This document shows, piece by piece, positions 13,083 through 19,738 of a stretch of 21,625 nt of DNA. The position numbers and the translations under genes are program-made. Numbering within the stretch: position 1 is the first letter of the stretch; each line of letters begins with the position of its first letter. The notes beneath the pieces are model-generated. The model ran no database searches and was not told the origin of the DNA. It worked only from the letters and a program-made list of their open reading frames with translations. The DNA is from a virus, in the IMG/VR virus record IMGVR_UViG_3300035459_000078, positions 1-21,625 of that record. One strand, 5' to 3'.

Positions 13083-15781
13083 TGCCTAAAGATTTTATCC
13101 ATCTTCATGTCCACAATGAATATTCCTTGCTCGATGGATTTGGAACCGCCAAGAATTATGCTAAAAAGATAATAGAAAATAATCAGATAGGAATGGCACT
13201 AACCAATCATTCAAATATTGATGGCAATATAAAGTTCCAGAACGAGTTTATTTCAAATGGCCTTATTCCTATTCATGGATGCGAATTTTATATAGTCAAT
13301 GATATTAAAGATCATACAAAAGGGGAGAAGCGTTCCCATTTACTTGCTTTGGTGAAAAATGATATTGGTTGGACTAATATTCTACAAATGCTTACTATTG
13401 CCAATCTTGAAGGACAATATTACAGACCGCGCATATCACCAGAAATATTATTGAAACATTGCGAAGGATTGATAATTTCAACCGCCTGCACTGCCTCATT
13501 TATAAAAGAAAAATGGGGTATTAAACTATTAAAGGATTTATATAAACAAATAGGTAATGATCTATATACAGAGGTGATGCCACATAATATTCAAGAGCAA
13601 ATTGAAATAAATAAATTAGCTATAAAATATTCAGAAGCACTGGGAATAAAAACAATTGCCACTAATGATTGCCATTATATTTCCTCTGATGATGCAAAGG
13701 CGCAAGAAGTATTATTGGCAATCCAGACAAAAAAGAAATGGTCAGATCCCGATAGATGGCGATTTGAAGTTGAAGGATTATATGCAAAAACCTACGATAA
13801 AATGTTTAATGCTTTCGAGAAACAAAAACAATTTGATGATGAACAAATAGAAGATTATTTGAATAATACCATGGAAGTATTCAATAAATGTAAGGGTTTT
13901 AGGATAACCGAAAGAAAAGTACAATTGCCTAAAACACCTGAACTGGCAAAATATAAAGGAACGGCAGAAGATTTATTATGGTCTAAATGTATATATGGAT
14001 TTCAAAATAAAATAGCTAATAATGAAACTAAAAAAGCAAAAAAAGTAATTTACAAAAATAGAATGATGGAAGAATTAGAACTAATTAAAAAACAAGGATT
14101 TTGTGAATACTTTTTAATTGTCGAAGAAGTGATTGAATGGTGTAAGAAGAATAATATAATGACAGGGCCAGGACGAGGAAGTGCAGGCGGTTCATTAGTT
14201 TGCTATTTGATTGGAATAACCAAGATCGATCCTATTGAATTTAATTTACTTTTTTCTAGGTTTATATCTCCTGATAGAATAGACCTTCCCGATATTGATA
14301 ATGATTTCCAGGACGATAAACGACAATTAGTCATAGAACATTTCAAGAATACCTATGGTGAGGATCATGTTGCTTGCGTTTCTACTTTTATGTCAATGAA
14401 AGGTCGAGGGGCATTACGAGATGTTTCAAGGGTATTTGATATCCCATTGAATGATGTAAATATTGCGGCAGATATCATTGAAGAATCGGAAGATGACAAT
14501 TGTTCTATTGAAGAGTCATTTAATAATTTTGATGAAGGAATCAGATTCAAGAAGAAATATCCAGAAGTTGTAAAAATAGCCTCTAAACTTGAAGGACAGA
14601 TTCGCGGGAAAGGAATGCACGCGGCCGCAGTAGTAATTTCTAATGATGATTTAAGAAATGGTGATAAAGTATATTTGCAAAAGACTTCAAATAAAAACGA
14701 ATTAGTGGTCAATTGGGATAAATACGATATTGAATTTGAAGGCTTGATGAAGCTGGATATTCTAGGAATAAATGCGCTAACGGTATTAAATGAAGCTAGA
14801 GAATTGATTAAAATAAATAGTGGAAAAGATATTGTTTATGAAGATATTGAATTGAATGATCCTAAGATATTCAAGGAATTTTCTAAAGGGAATAATACTG
14901 GAGTGTTCCAATTTGGTACATATGGATTAAAAAAACTTTGTCAAGAAATGGGTATCGAAACATTTATGCATTTATCTGATGCCAATGCTTTATGCAGACC
15001 TGGTACGGCGCATAGTGGACTAACCGATTTATATATTCAAAGAAAACACGGGAAGAAAATACCTAAGCAAAATACTATAATTGAAAAAATTACTAAAGAC
15101 ACTTATGGAATTATTTTATATCAAGAACAATTGATGCAGATTGCCAATGAAGTAGGTGGTCTTGATTGGAAAACTACAGATAAAATTAGAAAGGTAGTGG
15201 CAAAAAGCAAGGGAAGTGAAGAGTTTCTAAAATATAAAAAAGTATTTGCTAATGGGTGCGTAAAGAATAAAACATTAAATAAAGATGAAGCTGAAAAATT
15301 ATGGGATGATTTGGCTACATTCGGTTCATATTCTTTCAATAAAAGTCATAGTGTTGCTTATTCTGTGATATCATATTGGTGCATGTTTCTAAAAGCATAT
15401 TACCCATTAGAATTTATTTGTGCTTCATTGACTTGTGGTTCTGATAAAAGTAAATCTGATATGATTGAAAATGCTTTAAGGAAAGATTATGATATCAGAC
15501 CGCCTAAAATTGGAAAATCAGATAGCAAAAAATGGATAGTGAAAAATGATGTAATGTATTGTCCATTCATTGAAATTAAAGGATTCGGTGAAAGCACCGC
15601 CAAGGAAGTTGCCAATAGAAAATCAAAAGTTAATAATGGATTTTTTGATATTGATAGCAATATAGGAAAGAAAACAAAGGCCGATGATATATTATCTATT
15701 ATTGGCGCATATAAGGATTGCGAAGTGACTAGCGAACAGAATAATAAATTGAAACAATATTTTGATTTCAGTTTCAAATAA
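13082..15781 (+). CDS. dnaE: DNA polymerase III alpha subunit (DnaE type)
   Basis: This is the main replicative polymerase, 899 residues. An N-terminal PHP domain carries His9 and His11 (HLHVH), His43, Glu68, His86 and His198. The palm has Gly-Pro-Gly-Arg-Gly-Ser-Ala-Gly-Gly (362-370), Pro-Asp404-Ile-Asp406-Asn-Asp-Phe and Lys-Leu-Asp559; Asp404, Asp406 and Asp559 match the three catalytic Asp of DnaE. Gly-Met-His-Ala-Ala-Ala-Val-Val (511-518) is also typical. It ends after the helix-hairpin-helix region (about 830-850), so the OB fold and tau-binding tail of the roughly 1160-residue E. coli protein are missing. The usual Thr-Asp-His of the PHP domain is Thr-Asn-His here. No separate DnaQ exonuclease is in the window. 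Confidence 0.93.
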   Translation: MPKDFIHLHVHNEYSLLDGFGTAKNYAKKIIENNQIGMALTNHSNIDGNIKFQNEFISNGLIPIHGCEFYIVNDIKDHTKGEKRSHLLALVKNDIGWTNILQMLTIANLEGQYYRPRISPEILLKHCEGLIISTACTASFIKEKWGIKLLKDLYKQIGNDLYTEVMPHNIQEQIEINKLAIKYSEALGIKTIATNDCHYISSDDAKAQEVLLAIQTKKKWSDPDRWRFEVEGLYAKTYDKMFNAFEKQKQFDDEQIEDYLNNTMEVFNKCKGFRITERKVQLPKTPELAKYKGTAEDLLWSKCIYGFQNKIANNETKKAKKVIYKNRMMEELELIKKQGFCEYFLIVEEVIEWCKKNNIMTGPGRGSAGGSLVCYLIGITKIDPIEFNLLFSRFISPDRIDLPDIDNDFQDDKRQLVIEHFKNTYGEDHVACVSTFMSMKGRGALRDVSRVFDIPLNDVNIAADIIEESEDDNCSIEESFNNFDEGIRFKKKYPEVVKIASKLEGQIRGKGMHAAAVVISNDDLRNGDKVYLQKTSNKNELVVNWDKYDIEFEGLMKLDILGINALTVLNEARELIKINSGKDIVYEDIELNDPKIFKEFSKGNNTGVFQFGTYGLKKLCQEMGIETFMHLSDANALCRPGTAHSGLTDLYIQRKHGKKIPKQNTIIEKITKDTYGIILYQEQLMQIANEVGGLDWKTTDKIRKVVAKSKGSEEFLKYKKVFANGCVKNKTLNKDEAEKLWDDLATFGSYSFNKSHSVAYSVISYWCMFLKAYYPLEFICASLTCGSDKSKSDMIENALRKDYDIRPPKIGKSDSKKWIVKNDVMYCPFIEIKGFGESTAKEVANRKSKVNNGFFDIDSNIGKKTKADDILSIIGAYKDCEVTSEQNNKLKQYFDFSFK

Positions 15782-15792
15782 GGAGGAAATAA

Positions 15793-15996
15793 ATGATTGA
15801 ACGCGATTCTTTCGATGGTGATATTTATGAAGTGTCGTGTGATTATTGCTCCGAGGATATCGAGATCGATTCCGGTGGCGATTGGCAAGATATGATTAAT
15901 GAAATAAAAGAAGATGGTTGGTTAATAGGAAAAGTAAATGATGAATGGAAACATATGTGCCCTGAATGCAAAAAGAATCATAAGGAATTAAAATGA
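15793..15996 (+). CDS. Small zinc-ribbon-like protein
   Basis: The product is 67 residues. Cys-Asp-Tyr-Cys near residue 16 and Cys-Pro-Glu-Cys near 56 form two Cys-x2-Cys knuckles, as in a zinc ribbon, separated by an acidic linker with Trp residues. A strong AAGGAGG is 6 nt before the ATG. It probably binds zinc and perhaps protein or nucleic acid. It ends in an ATGA overlap with the next gene. It follows the polymerase by 11 nt and so is probably on the same transcript. Confidence 0.6.
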   Translation: MIERDSFDGDIYEVSCDYCSEDIEIDSGGDWQDMINEIKEDGWLIGKVNDEWKHMCPECKKNHKELK

Positions 15997-16271
15997 AAAT
16001 AATTGCCCATGAAAACAATGAAATATTATATGGACAAGATATGCAATGTTTCAAAGGGCTCCCAGCCAATATTGAATTTGATGCAAAAGTATTCAAATGG
16101 GAAAATGATATGCCAACTGAAATAGTTTTAGAATCTTATGGATATGGACAATTAATTCCCTATGATAATAAATCATACGGAAATGGGAAAATATATGTTT
16201 ATCTAAGTCATATGAAAGAAAAAGATGGATTAAATGTTATTAAAAAAGTAAAAGAAGAAATTATGATATGA
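15993..16271 (+). CDS. Hypothetical protein
   Basis: The product is 92 residues, mostly beta-like with Gly/Tyr-rich turns (Tyr-Gly-Tyr-Gly at about 49-52) and a helical Lys/Glu C-terminus. It has one Cys and no membrane segment. The start is coupled to the previous stop by ATGA, and the end is coupled to the next gene the same way. It lies between two cysteine-rich small proteins. No family recognised. Confidence 0.55.
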   Translation: MKIIAHENNEILYGQDMQCFKGLPANIEFDAKVFKWENDMPTEIVLESYGYGQLIPYDNKSYGNGKIYVYLSHMKEKDGLNVIKKVKEEIMI

Positions 16272-16594
16272 ACTACCTAAAAATAACTAAACAGCAAGCC
16301 TATTATCTAGGCATTACCATGTGGGGATATCTGTATAATTTCCCTGAAATTGAGTATAAATATAAATTACCTAGAAAACTATATTCAATAATCAAACAAT
16401 TATATTATTGGTGCCCATGTTGCGCGGTATATAATAAACATGACGGAACCAGGAATTGCCCTGGATGCCCATTAGAAAATAATTGCATCGAAGGTGAGCA
16501 TTTATATAAAACATGGTCGGAGACTACAAATATAAAAGTAAGAAAAGCATATGCCAAAAAGATATTGGATAGAATAATCGAAGGAGGATATTAA
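16268..16594 (+). CDS. Cysteine-rich small protein, probable zinc binding
   Basis: The product is 108 residues. A cluster Cys-Pro-Cys-Cys (about 50-53), then Cys-Pro-Gly-Cys-Pro-Leu (about 66-71) and Cys at about 75 could bind one or two zinc ions. The surrounding region is aromatic and basic. Such Cys-x2-Cys-Pro phage proteins are common among early or replication genes and usually have no known role. The start is coupled by ATGA. Its last codons carry AGGAGG (16582-16587), which serves the following gene. Confidence 0.55.
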   Translation: MNYLKITKQQAYYLGITMWGYLYNFPEIEYKYKLPRKLYSIIKQLYYWCPCCAVYNKHDGTRNCPGCPLENNCIEGEHLYKTWSETTNIKVRKAYAKKILDRIIEGGY

Positions 16595-16780
16595 ATTAAT
16601 AAATTGAATAATTATCATAATCAAGAATTTGAAAAATGTTGTAGTATTTGTGTTAATGTAATTAGACCATCATATCCGTTTGATTGGAAGTGCAAACTCA
16701 ATAATCATCCTAATGCTAAAATACAATGGTATGGATTATGTGATAAATACGAAAAAGATCATTCGTGGGATAAAAAATAA
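16595..16780 (+). CDS. Small cysteine-rich protein, ATT or TTG start
   Basis: The frame encodes 58-61 residues with Cys-Cys-x2-Cys near the N-terminus, then Trp-Lys-Cys-Lys-Leu and Leu-Cys-Asp-Lys-Tyr, a likely small zinc-binding protein. It fills the 186 nt between two genes. There is no ATG or GTG. ATT at 16595 is 7 nt after AGGAGG (16582-16587), while the first TTG (16604) is 16 nt away. I chose ATT on spacing, as for the methyltransferase. The stop touches the next ATG at 16781. Function unknown. Confidence 0.5.
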   Translation: MNKLNNYHNQEFEKCCSICVNVIRPSYPFDWKCKLNNHPNAKIQWYGLCDKYEKDHSWDKK

Positions 16781-17077
16781 ATGTATACAAAAGATCAATC
16801 AAACAATATCATCAGGCGATGTGCAAAGGTACGAGGAAAGGAATGGTGCTTATTGAAATTGGCCGAGGAATGCTCCGAATTATCATCAAGCATTCTACAA
16901 TATTTGACCAAGAATGATTCCGAGATAAATATACAAAATGAAATGGGCGATGTTGAGATAGCAATAGATATATTGAAAATTATATATAGTAATAAGATTA
17001 TAGATGTTTCAAAGCAAAATAAGTTGGGAAAAATAGATGCAAAAAATAATGAAATAATTCGTAAAGTTAGTATATAA
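16781..17077 (+). CDS. mazG: MazG-like nucleotide pyrophosphohydrolase
   Basis: The product is a 98-residue all-alpha NTP pyrophosphohydrolase, a single domain as in other phage MazG-like proteins. Glu29-Glu30-x2-Glu33 and Glu54-x2-Asp57 form the family magnesium site EExxE...ExxD with the right spacing. It would hydrolyse NTPs or dNTPs, possibly clearing unusual nucleotides or lowering alarmone signals; which of these is not visible. It lies among replication genes, just upstream of SSB, and its last codons overlap a copy of the recurrent TATAAT element. Confidence 0.8.
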   Translation: MYTKDQSNNIIRRCAKVRGKEWCLLKLAEECSELSSSILQYLTKNDSEINIQNEMGDVEIAIDILKIIYSNKIIDVSKQNKLGKIDAKNNEIIRKVSI

Positions 17078-17091
17078 TATATTGAAAGGAG
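17063..17091 (+). promoter_or_regulatory. Recurrent AT-rich element before ssb (copy 5)
   Basis: AAAGTTAG, TATAAT at 17073-17078, then AAAGGAG at 17085-17091 and ATG at 17098. It overlaps the MazG stop. The spacing from hexamer to ribosome binding site is again 6 nt. No -35 hexamer is evident. Confidence 0.5.
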
Positions 17092-17097
17092 AAATAA

Positions 17098-17403
17098 ATG
17101 AATAGTTTGAACAGCATTCTTATCGAAGGTAAATTGATTGCCGATCCCGTTAAAAATGATGTTGGATGTGCTTTCACAATCACTTCTGATAGATTCTATA
17201 AAGATGATGAAGTATTGGTAAAAGAAGTTTCATATTTTATGGTTGAAGCATTTGGAAGATTAGCCGACGTCTGTATGAATGAATTAAAAAGGAATCGCGG
17301 GGTAAGGGTAGTTGGCAGAATTAAACAATTATCAATTGATAGCAGAATGACTATTATTGCCGAACATGTAGAATTCAAGCCTATTATTAAGGATAATAAA
17401 TAG
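17098..17403 (+). CDS. ssb: Single-stranded DNA-binding protein, OB fold
   Basis: The product is 101 residues. The N-terminus (Asn-Ser-Ile-Leu-Ile-Glu-Gly-Lys-Leu-Ile-Ala-Asp-Pro) matches the first strand of bacterial-type SSB, followed by Phe-Thr-Ile-Thr-Ser-Asp-Arg, Phe-Met-Val-Glu-Ala-Phe-Gly-Arg-Leu-Ala and Val-Arg-Val-Val-Gly-Arg-Ile, the usual core strands. It is short, with no acidic C-terminal tip (Asp-Asp-Ile-Pro-Phe) for partner binding, unlike bacterial SSB. It protects ssDNA at the fork or in recombination. A second, gp32-like protein is at 20697. Its TAG stop directly abuts the clamp-loader ATG at 17404. Confidence 0.78.
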   Translation: MNSLNSILIEGKLIADPVKNDVGCAFTITSDRFYKDDEVLVKEVSYFMVEAFGRLADVCMNELKRNRGVRVVGRIKQLSIDSRMTIIAEHVEFKPIIKDNK

Positions 17404-18330
17404 ATGTCTAGTTTATATGTTCGCTATAGACCAACTACTTTTGAAGAAATGGTCGGCAATGAATCTGCCATCGCATCATTGCAAAAATCCATAACCAAAA
17501 AGAATCATTCTCATGTGTATCTATTATCAGGCCCTAGTGGATGCGGCAAAACCACTGTTGCTAGAATAATGGCAAAAACCATTTTAGGCGCTAGTGATAT
17601 CTGTATAAATGAAATTAATTCATCATCAGATAGGGGCATCGATACTGCCAGAGAAATAATTCAGCAAATGCGCTATAGTCCTTCGGATGGAAATTGTACT
17701 ATATTTATTCTTGATGAGGCTCACAAACTAAACAATAATTTTATGAATGCCATGCTTAAAAGTCTTGAAGATGTTCCAGAATATTGTTATTTTTTCATTT
17801 GTACCACTGAGCCTTCTAAAATAATTACTACTATTCGCAATCGTGCTACAGAAATAAAATTCAAATCGTTAAAAGTTGAAGAATTAATTGAAGTAATCAA
17901 GCGAGTATGTAAACTAGAAAAAGTTACTATTGATAATGATGTTATAGAAACTATTGCAGAAAAGGCCGATGGTTCACCTAGGAAATCATTAGTATTGCTA
18001 GAAAGAATTATTAATAGTACAGAAAAAGAACAAAAAGCAATTTTATCAGAAAGTGTAGACAATGAAGATATAGAAATTATAGAATTAGCTAGGGCATTAT
18101 TGGCAAAAAAACCGTGGAATGAAGTGAATAAGATATTATCTAAATTAAAGGAAAATAATAAATTAGATGATGCCGAAACAGTTAGATATATTATTTTAGG
18201 ATATATGTCGGCAGTATTGTTGAAGAGCGCGAATAAGCAAGCGGCCATTGTCATGGATGCCTTCAGGGAAAATACATTCAATACCGGAAAATTTGGAATT
18301 ATTTTAGCAAGTTTCGAGTCAATAATTTAG
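17404..18330 (+). CDS. dnaX: Clamp-loader ATPase (DnaX/RFC small-subunit-like)
   Basis: The product is a 308-residue AAA+ protein that would open and load the sliding clamp at 11203. Tyr-Arg-Pro (8-10) and Phe-x-Glu-Met-Val-Gly (13-18) are the typical DnaX/RFC start. Then come Walker A GPSGCGKT (43-50), Walker B ILDEAHK (102-108) and sensor 1 CTTEP (133-137). The usual Ser-Arg-Cys motif is Asn-Arg-Ala (146-148), keeping the Arg that acts on the neighbouring subunit. Gly-Ser-Pro-Arg-Lys is the probable sensor 2. The four zinc Cys of bacterial DnaX and the long tau tail are missing, so in size it is closer to an RFC small subunit. No second loader subunit is visible. Confidence 0.88.
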   Translation: MSSLYVRYRPTTFEEMVGNESAIASLQKSITKKNHSHVYLLSGPSGCGKTTVARIMAKTILGASDICINEINSSSDRGIDTAREIIQQMRYSPSDGNCTIFILDEAHKLNNNFMNAMLKSLEDVPEYCYFFICTTEPSKIITTIRNRATEIKFKSLKVEELIEVIKRVCKLEKVTIDNDVIETIAEKADGSPRKSLVLLERIINSTEKEQKAILSESVDNEDIEIIELARALLAKKPWNEVNKILSKLKENNKLDDAETVRYIILGYMSAVLLKSANKQAAIVMDAFRENTFNTGKFGIILASFESII

Positions 18331-18333
18331 TTT

Positions 18334-18358
18334 AATGATATATAATATAGATAGGAGG
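18334..18358 (+). promoter_or_regulatory. Recurrent AT-rich element (copy 6)
   Basis: AATGATA, TATAAT at 18341-18346, ATAGAT and AGGAGG at 18353-18358, followed by ATG 18364. From TATAAT through AGGAGG it is identical to the copy at 5731-5748. It lies in the short gap after the clamp loader. Confidence 0.55.
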
Positions 18359-18363
18359 ATAAA

Positions 18364-18591
18364 ATGACCTTACAGCAATGCAAGACAATAAAGCCAGGCA
18401 CCATTATAAAATCAGAAAATGGTTCTATTGCAATTGTTGAAAGTTCATCAAATAAATTCCCCAATTCATTTTGTGGATGGTGTATAAAAGAATATGGAAA
18501 TGAATTATATATTAGATATGAAAGATGGAATATCTGTACTAAAGAAGAAATCGAGAACATTTATAACAATGCTATTTTAGCAATTAAGTGA
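18364..18591 (+). CDS. Small hypothetical protein
   Basis: The product is 75 residues. The N-terminal half (Lys-Pro-Gly-Thr-Ile-Ile-Lys...Ala-Ile-Val-Glu) looks like a small SH3-like beta barrel, followed by an aromatic segment with three Cys (about 37, 40 and 58) and a helical tail. AGGAGG is 5 nt upstream. It lies between two copies of the TATAAT element, so it may be a one-gene transcript. Function unknown; the beta-barrel reading is a guess from the pattern. Confidence 0.6.
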   Translation: MTLQQCKTIKPGTIIKSENGSIAIVESSSNKFPNSFCGWCIKEYGNELYIRYERWNICTKEEIENIYNNAILAIK

Positions 18592-18594
18592 TTA

Positions 18595-18616
18595 ATCTTT
18601 CCCGTATGGGATAGAT
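18595..18616. other. Inverted repeat upstream of the acidic-tail gene
   Basis: ATCT-T-TCCC (18595-18603) and GGGA-T-AGAT (18608-18616) form 8 pairs with one T-T mismatch and a GTAT loop. It directly abuts the TATAAT at 18618-18623. No T-run follows the second arm, so a terminator is unlikely; an operator over the promoter or an mRNA hairpin at the 5' end is more plausible. Confidence 0.45.
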
Positions 18617-18632
18617 ATATAATTTCAAGGAG
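18611..18632 (+). promoter_or_regulatory. Weaker TATAAT element with ribosome binding site (copy 7)
   Basis: ATAGATA, TATAAT at 18618-18623, then AAGGAG at 18627-18632 and ATG 18639. Only 3 nt separate hexamer and ribosome binding site, so ordinary initiation 6-7 nt after a -10 box would cut into the AAGGAG. This weakens a simple promoter reading of this copy. Confidence 0.35.
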
Positions 18633-18638
18633 ATTCTA

Positions 18639-19013
18639 ATGGCTAGTGTACGTGATCTTGTAGAGGCTGGACTGGATGAGGGACTTGTAAAGCAGGCGGT
18701 GGATGCGGCTGGATTCGAGCGCAAGCGTGGGCGCGGTGGACTTAATCTCGATGCGAAGGGCGTTGCGAAGGTACTCAAGACCTATATTGCACTTCTTGCC
18801 AAGCTCACCACCAAGGCATCCAAGGTAAATCCTGATAAGTTTACCTATGACGATGATGAGGCCGCTGCCCCGAAGGCCAAGGCCGAGAAGAGGCCAGCGC
18901 CTAAGGCCAAGAAGGCAAAGCCCGCCGACGATGAGGAAGATGACGATGAGCCCGAGACCGATGACCAGGATGATGAGGTCGAGGAAGCCGACGACGAGGA
19001 AGAGGACGAGTAA
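18639..19013 (+). CDS. GC-rich gene: basic N-terminus, Lys/Ala/Pro linker, acidic tail
   Basis: The product is 124 residues. Residues 1-68 form a helical Ala/Leu/Lys/Val domain with a basic Arg-Lys-Arg-Gly-Arg-Gly loop (28-33). Residues 76-96 are a Lys/Ala/Pro linker resembling histone H1-like tails. Residues 97-124 are almost wholly Asp/Glu. Codon use is sharply different from most neighbours: GCC, GAG, GAC, CGC and CGT rather than the AGA/AAA-rich pattern. It may be a DNA- or protein-binding factor whose acidic tail mimics DNA, as in gp32-like proteins, or a recent import. The strong AAGGAG is 6 nt from ATG. No family recognised. Confidence 0.65.
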   Translation: MASVRDLVEAGLDEGLVKQAVDAAGFERKRGRGGLNLDAKGVAKVLKTYIALLAKLTTKASKVNPDKFTYDDDEAAAPKAKAEKRPAPKAKKAKPADDEEDDDEPETDDQDDEVEEADDEEEDE

Positions 19014-19059
19014 TTAAACAAAACCATGTAAAAATATTTCTTTTTTATAAGGATAATTT

Positions 19060-19263
19060 ATGAATAATAGTTACGAAGAATATTTAAGGATGGTTCAATC
19101 ATTTAACGAATTATGGAATAATTACCAAGAAACAAGAAAATTATTAATTCCAGAAATAGAATTTAATATGTTTACTAAGGGTTGGTTAAATCAATGTAAT
19201 TATAAAGGCTATAATTATTATCGTTGTAATGATGGACAAATATTAGTTAGCAATTTAAATTAA
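19060..19263 (+). CDS. Small hypothetical protein
   Basis: The product is 67 residues, Asn/Tyr-rich, with a helical N-terminal half and a Gly/Tyr/Asn-rich C-terminal half that has two Cys. The ATG follows a modest AAGGA. The 46 nt before it (19014-19059) are AT-rich with no clear hairpin or terminator. It returns to the AT-rich codon use of the other small genes after the GC-rich gene upstream. Function unknown. Confidence 0.55.
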   Translation: MNNSYEEYLRMVQSFNELWNNYQETRKLLIPEIEFNMFTKGWLNQCNYKGYNYYRCNDGQILVSNLN

Positions 19264-19276
19264 ATAAGGAGAAACA

Positions 19277-19738
19277 ATGACTAGAGATTTTGAATCAGAT
19301 GTAAAATTCAATAAATACAAGCTTGAAGATGAATGCGAAAAGCACGCAAGCGTCTATTGGTATTGGGCTGATAAACTTGCCAAGGCAAAGAATAATTTAG
19401 GCGATAGCGAAGATGCTTATAAGCTTGTATCGGCACAAAGGGAAATGTTCATTAGGCAGAATTGGAATGAGTCATGGGGTAAGCAGACAGAGGCAGGGGT
19501 AAAGGCACAACTGGAAGGAGATGAGGAATATCTATCTGCCAAGGAAGCTATCAGAAATAATCAGCATGAAGTAAATACTCTTATTGCCGCTGTATCTGCG
19601 ATGGAGCATAGACGCGACATGCTGAAATGTGAAAAGGAACTATTGATCGGCGGATTTTATGCTTCGCCCGATATGAATAAAAAGGATAGTACAAAGTCAG
19701 TTGATAGGGAAATTAACAAGAAGTTGAACAAAAAATGA
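19277..19738 (+). CDS. UvsY-like recombination mediator (tentative)
   Basis: The product is 153 residues and almost entirely helical and charged. The order is an early Leu-Glu-Asp-Glu-Cys-x-Lys-His-Ala helix, Tyr-Trp-Ala-Asp-Lys-Leu-Ala-Lys-Ala-Lys (about 29-38), a middle Thr-Glu-Ala-Gly-Val-Lys-Ala helix, Leu-Ile-Ala-Ala-Val-Ser-Ala-Met-Glu-His-Arg-Arg (about 102-113) and an end motif Gly-Gly-Phe-Tyr-Ala-Ser-Pro. That pattern is common in phage proteins listed as UvsY-like. UvsY helps load recombinase onto ssDNA coated with gp32, and a gp32-like gene lies 1 kb downstream, which supports the call. No UvsX/RecA gene is in the window. AAGGAG is 6 nt from the ATG. Confidence 0.55.
   Translation: MTRDFESDVKFNKYKLEDECEKHASVYWYWADKLAKAKNNLGDSEDAYKLVSAQREMFIRQNWNESWGKQTEAGVKAQLEGDEEYLSAKEAIRNNQHEVNTLIAAVSAMEHRRDMLKCEKELLIGGFYASPDMNKKDSTKSVDREINKKLNKK

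Noticed and set aside
13656-13850. Second + strand frame inside the polymerase gene
   Set aside because: It is in another frame of a strongly conserved polymerase region and has no ribosome binding site.
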